In this document: piece after piece, positions 45,301 through 53,844 of the stretch
How the letters are laid out: each line of letters starts with the position of its first letter
How positions within the stretch are numbered: the stretch's first letter is position 1
Source of the DNA: Metellina segmentata
Lineage: Eukaryota > Arthropoda > Arachnida > Araneae > Tetragnathidae
DNA: 64,000 nucleotides
Direction of reading: 5' to 3'
NCBI GenBank assembly: GCA_947359465.1
Contig: OX375877.1
Coordinates: 56,436,944 to 56,500,943, forward strand
Translations under genes and position numbers: made by a program
The notes under the pieces: model-generated
What the model was told of the DNA's origin: nothing
Databases searched by the model: none
The model's input: the letters and a program-made list of their open reading frames with translations, nothing else

Positions 45301-45731
45301 CAATATTTGTTTGGAAAACATTTTCGAGGAAAAGTACTTGAATGTGTAAAACATGTTTGTGCATAAATATTTTCTGTCCATGAAATTAAGGTAAATACTG
45401 ATTGGAATGCTGTCAATTCGCATGGACTGTTTTATGTACATGACTGATCACACATTATATTTAAGGAACAGGTCAGTTACAGTTCATATATATAATAATC
45501 TTTACCTCTATTTTCCACACACAAATGTCATCGGCATAATATTTCCTAGGGAAATTAGGAGTTGCAAATGTCCCAGTGCTGACACCTTTGAAAGTCTGCG
45601 AGCACTCCGTGTTGTATATTTCTACATGAATTCTAAAGCCACGCGACTGAACAGTAGGATTCGAAAAGAATCGAATTCGAAGCTTTGAACTTTCAGTCAA
45701 AATTACACGTCCTAATTGCGATCCACAGTAA
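27159..45731 (-). CDS. Gene A: CUB-CUB-serine protease (5' end not found)
   Basis: Exons joined in phase: 45506-45731, 44678-44805, 42451-42575, [41718-41768], 41246-41296, 40286-40368, 39309-39400, 37943-38211, 36835-36971 and 27159-27392. The product is the last ~45 residues of a CUB domain, a full second CUB, a Pro-rich linker, a cleavage site GER-IVDG and a chymotrypsin-fold domain with His57 (LTAAHC), Asp102 (ADIALVRL) and Ser195 (KDSGGPL). Cys pairs 1-122, 42-58, 168-182 and 191-220 are present; 136-201 is absent. Unusual points are Lys at 193, Gly at 189 and Asp at 226. It is presumably secreted, and related CUB-serine proteases occur in crustaceans; the substrate is unknown. The last intron is 9.4 kb and holds a satellite array, so assignment of the terminal exon to this gene rests on phase and family fit. 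Confidence 0.8.
27400..28590. other. Start of the long gene A intron; contains dispersed repeats
   Basis: 28010-28230 matches 20335-20560 (GAATTTTTTGCAAT, AATTTAGTTATTATTATTTTC, GGAAACAGCATAAAAGA), and 28300-28360 matches the foldback arms at 19300 and 19470. The rest is unremarkable AT-rich sequence. Confidence 0.5.
28590..32595. repeat. Degenerate tandem array with a hairpin core and ~2.1 kb higher-order period
   Basis: More than 15 copies of a core related to CCACCCGTGTCATGTCGGGTGG occur every ~110-190 bp. They are followed by TAAATTTGCCATCATC or CTAAATCCAATATCTG and spaced by TTATTGCCACCAACAAACTG-type blocks. The core can pair with itself (CCACCCG/CGGGTGG). Segments at 28597, 28871 and 29011 recur at 30701, 30986 and 31132, offsets of 2104-2121 bp, which indicates duplication of a multi-unit block. 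A third start occurs near 32461. No long ORF is present. The array lies in the last intron of gene A. Confidence 0.8.
32722..32802. repeat. Near-perfect 80-bp AT-rich palindrome
   Basis: Two 40-base arms (AATATACTTATAACTTAATA... and its inverse) meet with no loop and only one clear mismatch (TTAAG versus TCAAG). Confidence 0.85.
32815..32849. repeat. Perfect 16-bp GC-rich hairpin
   Basis: AAGGCCCCGTAAGGTA at 32815-32830 and its exact inverse at 32834-32849, with a GTT loop. It lies 12 bases after the 80-bp palindrome. Confidence 0.9.
32860..33030. other. Chain of predicted stem-loops, identity unknown
   Basis: Successive perfect or near-perfect stems: GAGGAGC/GCTCCTC (32879-32885, 32896-32902), ATTGTTCC/GGAACAAC (32907-32914, 32931-32938) and CCGAT/ATCGG (32989-32993, 33002-33006). 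The last is enclosed by GTAGCC/GGCTAC (32954-32959, 33016-33021). The segment is distinctly richer in GC than its surroundings. It could be a structured RNA, a SINE body or transposon terminal DNA. No tRNA boxes were found. Confidence 0.5.
33475..34560 (+). repeat. Dispersed repeat, reference copy
   Basis: 33600-33880 (GTCGTACTACACAAAGTAGG, GTGACTCAAGTTTGCGCTGC, GACACTCAAAAATTAAGCG) is found inverted at 40795-41057. 33880-34560 (AACATTTTAATGATAT, CTACATGCATTTGTCTAG, AAACAATTTTGTTC) is found inverted at ~46300-47010. 33475-33590 resembles 241-300. Confidence 0.65.
34900..35790. other. Gene A intron, no recognised feature
   Basis: AT-rich. The minus-strand ORF 35052-35339 has no family motif. 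Confidence 0.45.
35792..36687 (-). mobile_element. Internally deleted mariner (896 bp)
   Basis: TIRs: CAAGGTCTGTCTAGAAAGAA at one end and, inverted, CACGGTCTTCCAGAAAGTAA at the other. TA flanks lie at 35790-35791 and 36688-36689. It encodes only the two ends of a transposase, so about a third of the gene is missing. Confidence 0.82.
35860..36490 (-). pseudogene. Mariner transposase with central deletion
   Basis: Starts MQRIVQQRCALKFCEKL, a mariner helix-turn-helix with FKDGREDVYDEQRPSNSRFS. After the IADTLDL and EELQM blocks it jumps to FLAKHNVVTL and QPYSPDLSPPDLFLLPRLKS, the block with the third catalytic Asp. The first two catalytic Asp residues fall in the deletion. Confidence 0.8.
36835..36971 (-). 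CDS. Gene A exon: 168-182 loop with an Arg-Glu microsatellite
   Basis: 137 bp, acceptor ttttcctatag, donor gtgagt. It starts ELQ, then seven codons from a (GA)n tract (ERERERE), then LQVSIISNELC and DSVICAGGMEGKGICE. The start at 36971 is required: beginning after the nearer CTGCAG would put TGA in frame. The GPxSD segment found at this position in gene B is missing, as if replaced by the repeat. Confidence 0.7.
36943..36964. repeat. (CT)11 microsatellite inside gene A coding sequence
   Basis: On the coding strand it is (GA)n and is read as alternating Glu and Arg codons in exon 36835-36971. Length changes that are not multiples of three would break the gene. Confidence 0.85.
36963..37230. 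repeat. Tandem duplication of the exon-intron boundary, ~135 bp unit
   Basis: 36963-37097 and 37098-37230 share CTCTTGTAGTTC, TATGAAATAGAACAAAA, AATATTTAAATAA and CTTATATT. Each unit begins with the exon edge (coding-strand GAACTACAAGAG). The proximal copy has CCTATAG before it and is the inferred acceptor; the distal copy has CCTAACG and lacks AG. Confidence 0.75.
37943..38211 (-). CDS. Gene A exon: catalytic Asp102
   Basis: 269 bp, acceptor tttttgcag, donor gtaagt. It encodes YTFVSNVGILLGAHDLYS, FIFHPDYNNGSF, RADIALVRLSSPVHL (Asp102), GLACLPIYPQF (Cys122) and LATGLGWGAVIYNS. It leaves in phase 1. Confidence 0.9.
38690..38870 (+). repeat. tRNA-derived SINE-like sequence
   Basis: Box A-like TAGTTATCAAGG at 38703-38714 and box B-like GGTTCGTATCC at 38742-38752 are at tRNA-like spacing. 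No complete cloverleaf with a convincing acceptor stem was seen, so it is read as a SINE head, not a tRNA gene. Confidence 0.5.
39309..39400 (-). CDS. Gene A exon: catalytic His57
   Basis: 92 bp, acceptor tattttatag, donor gtaggt. It encodes VGLVVKDIYHYCGGTLISRL then YVLTAAHCLD, with Cys42, His57 and Cys58 intact. It is exactly as long as its gene B counterpart. Confidence 0.9.
39560..39780 (-). repeat. tRNA-derived SINE-like sequence with a shared body
   Basis: On the minus strand, TGTTAGCATCCTGAGCG (box A-like) precedes GGTTCGATTCC (box B, plus coordinates 39581-39591). The adjoining segment 39690-39770 (ATATTTTCCTTCGGA, GCCAATTGTCCATTGTGTTGC) recurs in diverged form at 44236-44300. Confidence 0.5.
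40286..40368 (-). CDS. Gene A exon: activation site
   Basis: 83 bp, acceptor tttattttag, donor gtatgt. It encodes CGEENKVEGER then IVDGKTVDPPNRYPFM. Arg-Ile is the predicted activation cleavage, and the new N-terminus IVDG would insert into the Asp194 pocket. Confidence 0.85.
40795..41057 (-). repeat. Inverted copy of the 33600-33880 repeat
   Basis: The reverse complement shares ACGTCGTACT, GGCCGG, CGTGACTCGACTTTGCACTG and GACACTCGAAAATTAAGCG with 33600-33880. It lies in a gene A intron. Confidence 0.7.
41246..41296 (-). CDS. Gene A exon: proline-rich linker
   Basis: 51 bp, acceptor tttttcaag, donor gtaagt. It encodes DGVTPNPPSSPRPKMSC and joins in phase to the GCGEEN of the next exon. It links the CUB module to the protease prodomain. 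The acceptor is a weaker AAG than that of the duplicate copy. Confidence 0.75.
41718..41768 (-). CDS. Gene A candidate duplicate linker exon
   Basis: 51 bp between acceptor tttttatag and donor gtaatt. It encodes DGVTPTPPSDPRPKTFF. It is a diverged tandem copy of 41246-41296. Both copies have the same phases and a length divisible by three, so inclusion of either or both keeps frame. The Cys near the end of the other copy is Phe here. Whether it is spliced is unknown. Confidence 0.55.
42451..42575 (-). CDS. Gene A exon: end of CUB 2
   Basis: 125 bp, acceptor ctatttcag, donor gtagca. It encodes YCHSDRPKSMFSSENSMIF then MFRSDCCNEGKGFSASF, the usual C-terminal CUB strands (GF.ASF). It leaves in phase 1. 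Confidence 0.85.
42782..43490 (+). mobile_element. Pogo/Tigger-like remnant
   Basis: After TA at 42780-42781 comes CAGTAGAACTCCAACTGTCC; the right end, inverted, is GAGTAGAACTCCAATTATCC. Inside, 42900-43140 retains a Tigger-like transposase C-terminus (DDLREWLVCDSLDL, ILSDDELTQSVRELI, DLEDDDD) with stops. The catalytic region is absent. Confidence 0.75.
43400..43886. repeat. Tandem duplication of the pogo right end and flank (~240 bp unit)
   Basis: 43400-43640 and 43642-43886 are almost identical (GATTATCCGGACGGGGT, AGAATGCCGCTGTCGTTG, AACTCTGGAAATCCTTCC). High identity suggests a recent event. Confidence 0.85.
43887..44670. other. Gene A intron with a SINE-body fragment
   Basis: 44236-44300 resembles the SINE body at 39690-39770. 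Nothing else was recognised. Confidence 0.45.
44678..44805 (-). CDS. Gene A exon: middle of CUB 2
   Basis: 128 bp, phase 0 in and phase 2 out, acceptor taatttcag, donor gtaaat. It encodes VPEGKIILVRFNEIFDIWAQ then DPLCAQDYLAV, the conserved C-x-x-D-Y-L of CUB domains, and SLTGNFSTNNT with a potential N-glycosylation site (NNT). Confidence 0.85.
45506..45731 (-). CDS. Gene A exon: end of CUB 1 and start of CUB 2
   Basis: 226 bp, acceptor tttttctag, donor gtaaag. It starts YCGSQLGRVILTESSKLRI and continues to GFRIHVEIYN, the last strands of a CUB domain. It then runs directly into a second: ECSQTFKGVSTGTF, ATPNFPRKYYADD and CVWKIE, with the first two Cys of the CUB pattern. No exon with the start of CUB 1 or a signal peptide was found to the right. 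Confidence 0.85.
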
Positions 45732-45739
45732 CTAGAAAA

Positions 45740-46240
45740 ACAATACAACAGAAATTAAGTAAATAATTCGTAGAAGGAGCTAATAATATTTGGTCTTATT
45801 GAAGCTCTATAGTTATGTTACTATTACACATTTTAATACAAATCGAAAGACCTCTATATAGTTATTTTTTCTGCTAGGATATTTTTTGCTGTGTAATATA
45901 GTTGTTTTCTGCCAAACTAAATTTGGGGGGCTATATTGTTTCTACAGCAATACATGTTACCTCTAATTATTCCGAACATGACATCAGTTTCGTGTTTTTC
46001 ATCAACGATTTCTGCATTCGCGTATAAAAAGCATTCCAATGAACGAAATTGGAATTGATGCATGATTGTTGATTGGTCAACCTCAATCACATTAAACTAA
46101 AAAAGGTCGATACATTACATTTTAAGCTAACCCCGATTTGTACAATATAATGTGAGGGTACTCGGGTAACGGATTTACTAGACTTTTCAAAGTATGTTTG
46201 ATTTTTTCTCTATGATAATTAGTTGCAAATATATTAAGAT
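45740..46240. other. Upstream of the last recognised gene A exon, nothing recognised
   Basis: No CUB-like exon, start codon context or promoter motif could be supported here. Confidence 0.45.
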
Positions 46241-46299
46241 TTTAATCAAGGTGGGTGCACCGGAAGTATGTATTGAAAAACACCGAAATTGTCGTTCAA

Positions 46300-47010
46300 T
46301 GGAATAAAATCTTTTAAAATTTAGATTTAAAACTTTTTTTGTTGCAAATATAATTTAAGAAAGGTTTTCGAAATGTTCAAAATGGTTAATTTGAATTTTG
46401 ATTGAAATATATTGTGACCGATTTGGAAGCGAACAAAATTGTTTACACAAGCAGTAAACTCAAGAGAGATAAACGATGCACCCCTTTCAAACTATTGCCT
46501 ACTCTAAATTAATTTATGTACATTATTTCCTCTCTTCAAATGTTATATATAACACAAAATGATATCAATGGATTCTCGTAAAACTTTGAGAACTTGCTCT
46601 TCAAAATGTTTTTTAGTGAATGAACTAGTATAATTATGATGAGTTGAAAAGTTTTTTCAACTATGGCCATATTTATGAAATAGGACTATAAAACTGTCAA
46701 AAACCTTGTATTTATTTTTAGATAGCTTATTAATTTGTGTTTATTAAAATATCTATTTGATACTAATTCATTCCCTAGACAAATGCATGTAGTTTATTTT
46801 GGTTGCATCATTTTGAAATTGGTACAATAGATTTTCATTTAGCACATTTGAAGTCTGACAAATTTCTTTAAAATTTCATGTATAATTATCATTTTTACCA
46901 AGTTATAAATATATATTTTTAATATTTATAGCCGAATGCTATCGTTTAATAACACTAAGCATAAGATATCATTAAAATGTTTCTGTGCCACATTTAAAAA
47001 AAACGTTCTC
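46300..47010 (-). repeat. Inverted copy of the 33880-34560 repeat
   Basis: Shares inverted CTAGACAAATGCATGTAG, GAACAAAATTGTTTACA, TTATATATAACACAAAA and ATATCATTAAAATGTTTC with 33880-34560. Confidence 0.65.
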
Positions 47011-47039
47011 GAACGTGTCCGTATAACGCAACCCAAATA

Positions 47040-48360
47040 CACTGCTGGCCACCGTAAATGCAACACCCTGGTGAAAGCTTGCAAATAATATGAAATTTAC
47101 AACATGCATTAGTGGAGGTGAGATATGCAAATGATTAGAATGTCATCGCAGACACGGCAATTGTGTTTTTCTTGTGTTTTTTTTCAAAAAAAACGATCAA
47201 TTATGCCTCGTAGAAAACAGCGATCATCTTTTGATCAGTATCCGAGTTCGACAGAGGAAGGATAAAGCCCTACCGAGATTGTGGATTATCTTTCAGGGAA
47301 ATCGGTAGTCGTGTTGGACGAAACCAAACAACTGTAATGCGGATATGTGATCGTTGAATGCAGGAGGGTACGACGGACCGACGTGTTCGATCGCATCCAC
47401 CTTAGTGCACCACTTCACGTGATGACAGGCATATTGTGCGTATGGCAGTGACGGATCGCTCAGCCACATCACGAACCATAGCACAGCACATTCAGTCTGT
47501 AACGCATCATCCAGTGTCTGCACGTACCATTCGACGCCGTTTACAGCAGAGTGGTCTGTCCGCACGACGTTCTTTGCTTCGTCTACTCTTGACGCAGAAC
47601 CACAGACGTCTTCGCCGCCAATGGTGCGATGGAAGAAGGATGTGGACGGCAGAATGAAATGAAATTGTCTTTACTGACGAGTCATGCTTCTGTCTGCAAC
47701 ACTACGATGGTCTGACTCGAGTCTGGAGACACCGGGGAGAGAGGATGCTCCGCCACACTGGTCCTGCACCGGGTATTATGGTATGGGGCGGTATTGGATT
47801 TCACTCTCGCACTCCTCCAGTACGCATTGCCGGTACTTTAAACAGCCAGCGCTACATCTCCGAGGTGTTGGAGCCAGTTCTCCTTCCTTACCTTCAGGGC
47901 TTGCCGACAGCCATATTTCAACAGGATAATACGCGACCACACGTGGCACGCATTGTCCAAGGGTTCTTCGTCAATCGCCAGATTGAATTGCTTCCCTGGT
48001 CAGCTCGCTCTCCGGATCTTTCAATGAGAGAAAACATGTGGTCCATGGTTGCTCAAGGATTGACCCAGATTACATCCCTAGCTGCCACAACAGATCAACT
48101 TTGGCAACGTGTGGAAGCTGCTTGGTCTGCTGTACCCCAAGAACACATCCAAAGTATCTTTGAATCAATGCCGAGGCGTGTGGCAGCGGTGATCTCCAAC
48201 AATGGTGGCTACTCTGGCTACTGATTTTGGCATGAACCACACTTCACATAAGTCTATAAATTTACTCAATTGATACCACGTCAACATGTTATCCACAAAA
48301 TAAAGTTTGTTGTGATATCTCTTATCTTTTTTGGTGTTGCAATTTGGGTGGCCAGCAGTG
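47040..48360 (+). mobile_element. Tc1-like transposon, copy 2
   Basis: Same TIRs as 5808-7193 (CACTGCTGGCCACCGTAAAT and an inverted CACTGCTGGCCACCCAAATT), with TA at 47038-47039 and 48361-48362. It directly abuts the mariner at 48365, with only TATA between them. Confidence 0.88.
47203..48224 (+). pseudogene. Tc1-family transposase, frameshifted, second half well preserved
   Basis: The ATG at 47203 gives MPRRKQRSSFDQ and then shifts. Frame 47745-48224 reads cleanly through GIMVWGGIGFHSRTPP, FQQDNTRPHVARIVQGF (second catalytic Asp), SPDLSMRENMWSMVAQ (Glu) and the terminal NNGGYSGY. The first catalytic Asp lies near 47685 (FTDES). It complements copy 1, which is intact in the first half. Confidence 0.85.
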
Positions 48361-48564
48361 TATATTGGTTTGAGAAATAAGTTCGTTCGGTTTTTCTGTG
48401 GAGCAGAATATCTTCTTTCCACAATATCTATTGCACAGCGCAAATGTGATAGCAACTAGCTCACCTGACAGGTGACGTTAAAAGCATGTTATCTTCATAT
48501 GCATTTCGGGTAACTTAAATTATTGTGCGAGCTGCGTGCATGTAAACAAGGAAGAAAGGAACGT

Positions 48565-49011
48565 CCATTTTCGCCACATTTTACTATTTCATATAAAAAA
48601 AGGTATAAAAGCTGCAGAAGTGCATAAAAAGATTTGTAATGTACAAGGGGAAGAGACCTTAACAAAACGTGTGTGTTAAAAGTGGTTCACCATGTTCTGT
48701 TCCGTTGATTTTGAACTTATCAACGGGAAACTCCGGTCGCCCAACGGAGATTGGCTCAGCCTTAATGAAAGCTACCGTCGGTAAAAATTCATCCTTAACT
48801 GTACGGGGGGTTGATACGGAACTCAATATACCCCACACAAGTGTAGGGTACCATTTGAGACACGTTTCTCCCTCAATATTTGGTTTCCACATGAGTTAAC
48901 CGAACACATCTTAACTGCTCACATTTCTATCTGCGACACGCTCCTTAAACACCAGGGAAAAGATCCGCTTTTAAAATTGATTGTTACAGATTAATAAAAG
49001 TAGATTGTGTT
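48565..49011 (+). pseudogene. Mariner transposase, N-terminal half
   Basis: Blocks in shifted frames: HILLFHIKKGIKAAEVHKK, GRPTEIGSALMKATVGKN, ELNIPHTSVGYHLRHV and HISICDTLLKHQGKDP, then IVTD just before the Ty3 LTR. It contains stops. The gene resumes at 53845. Confidence 0.82.
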
Positions 49012-49368
49012 TGTGGCGGTGTGTGTATCTTAATCTTACGCAAATTTAAGCCGCTACTAATTTCAGTTTCTGATCGGCAGGTGTCGTGATACTCAAGTTT
49101 AAAGTATAAATAATATGTCTTTAGATCTCTATACACTGATTTAATTTATTTAGAGATTGACTTGCAAGATCAACCCTGTTCAATTTTTCTGTTCTGAAAG
49201 CCGCATTTCAGGCTTTGATTTTGAACGTTTAATTCTAATTTGATGTCATCATGTTGTACATGTTTAGACAGTCGTTCAATAAACGATGTTAAATTTCATA
49301 ACTGACTTTATTCACCAAATCCACCACGTGATTTTCTGTTACTTACTGAAGGATATCCAATCTCTTCA
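49012..49368 (+). repeat. 5' LTR (357 bp)
   Basis: The right part 49299-49368 matches 53768-53840 (TTATTCACCAAATCCACCAC, CTGAAGGAT). The left border is set by TG and by continuity of the mariner gene across the insertion. Confidence 0.65.
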
Positions 49369-50049
49369 ACTGGTGACACGGACGGGATATCTAGTGGATT
49401 TGTGTGATACTTTTCAATAGCATATCGTTACGATTACCTGCTTTTGCAGAATTATCGTGTAAAATGGCAATTTGTTGACGTCCCCATTCTGCATTTGCAG
49501 CGTCATCTAGTATTATTAGTGAAGGTGCAATCTCTCACCGTCGAAGTTTACAAGCATTTCGGTGAATCACGAAGTTCTTGCACTCTTTCCATTTTAAGCG
49601 GAACTGTGCCCTTCAAATTTTCTAGTGCCCAGTTCTTGAATACATGTCAGCAGCCAAAGGTACATATTAAAATAGACATTAAATTTAAGTAGGAATAGTT
49701 AAAATATTATTTCGCCTCTCGAGATTCTGTTTGCGATCCCAGGGTATTAAGTGTCACTTCAAAATTTTTTTGAACTAATAAAAGTAACTTTATGAAGCGG
49801 TAATTAATTTCATACATGTTTATTTCAAATGTTTCTCATGTGCTATGTTCATTTTATTGAAATTTGTCGAGTACATCAAATGCTTAAATGTTTGATGTTT
49901 CCATTAAAACCATTTCTAATTACTTACTGCATAATATGAAGTGCACTACTTTGAGCACGGAATCGAGAGGTTGGTTTTTTAAATATTTTATTTTGTTACG
50001 AATTTTTTTGAAATCTAAACAGTTATTTGTCATAATTGTATAAAATTGA

Positions 50050-51177
50050 ACTTTTCATTCGAAACATAATTTTTGAGGTACAATGACTACTAACGAAAGA
50101 AATGAAGGAAACTGTCATAAAAGGATTCGATGCAAATATTTATCGAGTTGCATTTAAGAATCCAAAAATTTGGCAAGCTGACGATGAACTTGGTTCTTGC
50201 AGATTGAATCACAATTTGTGATTTCGGGTATTTCGGCAGATAGTACCAAATTTTACGCAGTCGTAGCTGCATTGGATCCAGTTTTGAAATGCATCCGAGA
50301 TATTGTCGTCAAGCCATCGATGACAGATTTATACAGAACTTAAGGACTGCGTTTTGGATTTTTTCTCTAAATCTGAAATATCAAAATTAAGATATCTGTT
50401 TACAGATTTACATTTAGGATACCGCTTTCCATCACAGGTTTTGTGATACGGAATATTTGAACGGGGGTAAATTGACGAGGATGTCTTACGTACGCTTTGG
50501 ATTCAGCGTTTGCCAACAACGTTACAACAAATTCTTACCGCTTGTTCAAATGAGGCTATAAGCTTATCTATATTGGCTAAACGTGTGGACAAAACATGCC
50601 AGAGTACTAATTTTGGCACTATTGTGGCTGGTGTTGACAATGATAGCTCAGCTTTGAATTCGCTTATAGCGGATATTGCTTATTAATAGAAAACAGTTAA
50701 ATCTCTTAATTTAAAAGTAAATTCGCATCTACCTGGAACCAGTACTAAAAATCACAGGAGCGTACCTTTAAAAACAGAGGTCGTCGTTTTTCATCAGGAA
50801 CGCATTCCAAAGGTTCAGCAAGTGGAAAATGTTAGTTTAATGAGAAATTTGGTGATAAAGCGCATCAATGTTTTTCAACATGTTACTTTTTGGAAAGCTA
50901 GCAAGCACCTCCACAGTGCCGGCGGAAGAGGATATAAGTGCTGGTTACCGTCTTGTCATTAAAGAAAAGACAACCCAAACTAAATTCTTAGTGGACTCGG
51001 AGGCAACCATTTCGTGCTATCCTAAAAATTTTACTGCAAGGTTTTCCACTTGAACAGTATCTGGAGAATCGAGTTTGTACGCTGCCAATAGTTCAGTCAT
51101 CCAGACTTATGGAAACAGTCGATTTAAATTGAATTTTGGACGAAAGTTTATATGGAATTTAGTAATATCACCACGCC
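50050..51177 (+). pseudogene. Ty3 gag and aspartic protease, degraded
   Basis: Gag blocks in mixed frames: ISGISADSTKFYAVVAAL, LQRLPTTLQQILTACSNEA and LAKRVDKTCQS. A Cys-poor knuckle lies near 50860. The protease reads TTQTKFLVDSEATISCYP, with DSE in place of the catalytic DTG. It breaks off at the nested element and resumes at 53660 with TPILGADF. Confidence 0.78.
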
Positions 51178-51718
51178 TATGATGTCCTTCCCTTCCAATA
51201 ACCAAGCACGGGATTGTATAAAAATCACAATTTATTTAAAAGATTAAAAAACAGACACGAACGAACATCATTTCATCCGGTGCAGTACATCGCACCTTAA
51301 AAAAAAAAAAACCTCTTTCGACCGAGTAAAGTATCCGACTGCTAGTTTTCGCTATGGTTACCCTTCCACGCAGGGAGGGTAGTCTCCAAGAACTCTCCTA
51401 AATTGATCGCCAACAGCGGCCAGATATCACACCATCCCGCCAAGATGGAGTTTTATCTACAAATCAAAATTTCATCTGATAACAAAATTGGCCTGTGTTG
51501 CGATCGGTTTACCTCTCTATTTTCGCAAAATATGAAAAAACTATATCTTAAATATTATTTTATCAAAAAAAAATATTAAACAGATCAATACACAAAAATA
51601 CAGTTTCGATATCCGTAGCAAATCACAAGCACAACTAAGTTGACAGCTAACGACAAAATAATATGTGTATATACACAAAATCTTTCTACTCAGACGAATA
51701 AAATTTGAAATCAAACAT

Positions 51719-52892
51719 TTATTTTACTAAATAGGAGTGTGGAGGATAATGTTTAATTGTTTCATCGGAACCAGTCCAGCGATAATATAATTTGTTGTTT
51801 GAGTCAGAAATAAGTAGATACACTTGATCTCCAGGTATAAAATACTTTGATCCAGTATTTCTATTAAAGTAATCCGCAAAAGATTGCTGTTTTCCTTCGG
51901 CAAATATATTCACTTGTTCAGCGGTCTGTTCCATCTTCATTTTTATTTCTTTCAAGTAATCCTCTGCAGACTGACTTAGGTTTAAGGGTGGGGGAATCTC
52001 TCCAGACCATGATGATTTTAGCACTGCCAAAGGTCCTCTTGCTTGTCTTCCGTACATGAGTTGGAAAGGTGAAACACCTGTGGTACAGTTCGGTACCTAA
52101 CGGTAAGCGAATAGTAGATATGGGATGTGTCTATTCCAATTCGTCGGATCAGTTCTAATCACGTGATGCAGCATTTGCTTCATAACTTTTTTGTATCGTT
52201 CCATTAATCCGTTGCTGGCAGGATATCCAGGGCAATTAAATTTAGGACAAGACCTTAACCTCTTGTGAAATTCTTGTGTGAGTGTCGAGATGAAATTGGT
52301 TCCTTGATCTCTAGCTATGACATCTGGTATACCGGTCCTCTTGAATATTTCAAGCAAAGCATCACAGGAAGATTTCGCTATCAAACTCTTCAATGGTACT
52401 GCTTCGGGCCAGCGAGAATGTTGGTCCATCAGACACAGGATGCATTTATGTTTTCTTGCAGAGGGAGGCTCAATTGGACCGATGAGATCGATGTTCACCA
52501 CTTGGAATGGTAAGTCAGGTCTTGAAACAGGTGTAATAGGTATTCTATCAGAATATTTTTCGGGTCTTCTCAGGTCAGTAGAATGAATAACGAATTCTCT
52601 CTTTCTTTTTTCGTATCCCCATATGTGCTCCAAATACATACTCGTGAGCTAGCTTTAAAACTTGTTGTCGTTTATTCTTAGGAAGTACCAATTGAGTCAC
52701 AGTTTTTCCCACTATCTTATCCGTATGATGAAGAATACCATCAATAAACAAATAATTTCCTTTTTTAGATTTCAGCTGTCGGAACGATTCTTTTAATGAT
52801 AAACAAGCCCTTTGCTCTCCTCTAAGCTTGGCGGTTTGAATTGTGACGTCATCAGTGCTTATATTTTCTTTTGATTCTTGTGGCGTTTGCAC
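51719..52892 (-). pseudogene. Ty3 integrase, one frameshift
   Basis: From 52892: a zinc-binding remnant (LAHEYVFGAHMGIRKKKER), then a frameshift near 52620. The core follows with NIDLIGPIEPP (Asp), VIARDQGTNF (Asp) and ASNGLMERYKKVMK (Glu). The C-terminal part (51719-52057) includes MYGRQARGPL and a C-terminal domain block (GDQVYLLI). The catalytic triad is intact but the frame is broken. Confidence 0.83.
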
Positions 52893-53099
52893 GTCTCCGA
52901 TGTATTCAACTGGCGCCTCAGAATCGTTTTTTTCCCTTCCGTTTGAGTATGTAAGCTTAATATTGCTTCGTTGCTGTTTATTCCATTTTCAAAGATATCG
53001 CATTCGTCATTCGTTGAATTAATCAGCAATTCATAAACTTACGTTGTTAACAAGCAGGGGACATTCAATATATCCCTTACCGCTAAAAGAGCATCGACA

Positions 53100-53464
53100 C
53101 AGTTGAATAAATTATTTTTAAATTATTTGTAATAGATGGGAATCCGGAAAAATTTTGCTTCAATTGGTCCGCCGAAAGCCGGAGTTAATAAAATTTTACT
53201 TTTTCTTCATCCTTCAAATTAGGTACAACTGATGAATGAACAATCGAAATTTGAGTTCCAGAGTCAACGATGGATTCTATTTCTTTCAGTCACTATAAAT
53301 GTTTATCTTCTTTAAGGGTGTGACGATGTTCTGGATAGTTTCGGATTGCACAAATGAAGAATCGACCTTCGCTACGATAGCTTCTTTGTTTCTAATATTA
53401 TCGGTTGCTCTTGAATTCTTGTGGAAATAATTCCTGTCGTTTTGTTTCGTCTGAACATTTTTTA
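53100..53464 (-). pseudogene. Gag end and protease of the nested Ty3 element
   Basis: The motif ESIVDSGTQISIVHSSVVP near 53280-53225 is a retroviral-type aspartic protease active site (DSG). The upstream frame KVDSSFVQSE has the look of the gag-pol junction. Stops are frequent. Confidence 0.6.
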
Positions 53465-53767
53465 AACGATTAAAAAACAGACACGAACGAACATCATTTC
53501 ATCCAGTGTAGCACATCTCACCTCCAAAACAAAACACAACCTCTTTCAACCGAGACAAGTATCCGACTGTCAATTTTCTCTATGGCAACCCTTCCACTCA
53601 GGGAGGATAGTCGCCAAGAACTCTCCTAAATTGATCGCCAACAGTGGCCATATATCACAACGCCAATTTTAGGTGCTGATTTTTCTGGACTATTTCGGTA
53701 TAGTTGTTGATATCAAAACATGGAAAATTATTGATTAGAAACACCTGTGGGCTCACATGTGAGTCGA

Positions 53768-53840
53768 TAACTGACTTCTTTATTCACCAAATCCACCACG
53801 TGAGTTTCTGTTATCAACTGAAGGATGTCTAATCTCTTCA
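53768..53840 (+). repeat. Partial 3' LTR of the outer Ty3 element
   Basis: 73-bp remnant matching 49299-49368, ending CTCTTCA. Its 5' part and the pol genes have been deleted. Confidence 0.65.
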
Positions 53841-53844
53841 TCTT

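Larger units (their letters stand above)
51178..53659 (-). mobile_element. Second Ty3-type element nested inside the first, opposite orientation
   Basis: Flanked by the 5-bp duplication ACGCC (51173-51177 and 53660-53664). Removing it restores the host's protease-end sequence. The left LTR is 51178-51431 and the truncated right LTR is 53465-53659; both contain CAGACACGAACGAACATCAT and CCAAGAACTCTCCTAAATTG. Between them lie protease and integrase remnants; most of gag and RT is gone. Confidence 0.82.
49012..53840 (+). mobile_element. Ty3-type retrotransposon inserted in the mariner
   Basis: The 5' LTR is 49012-49368 (TGTGGCGG ... CTCTTCA). Just after it, ACTGGTGACACGGACG is a plausible primer-binding site. 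Gag and protease follow on the plus strand. The 3' end survives only as a partial LTR at 53768-53840, so pol is deleted. The likely target duplication is TGTT (49008-49011) and TCTT (53841-53844), one mismatch. It is itself interrupted at 51178-53659. Confidence 0.75.

Noticed and set aside
48659..48899. Overlapping plus and minus ORFs as a host gene
   Set aside because: The plus frame is the mariner N-terminal region (GRPTEIGSALMKATV, NIPHTSVGYHL); the minus ORF is its shadow.
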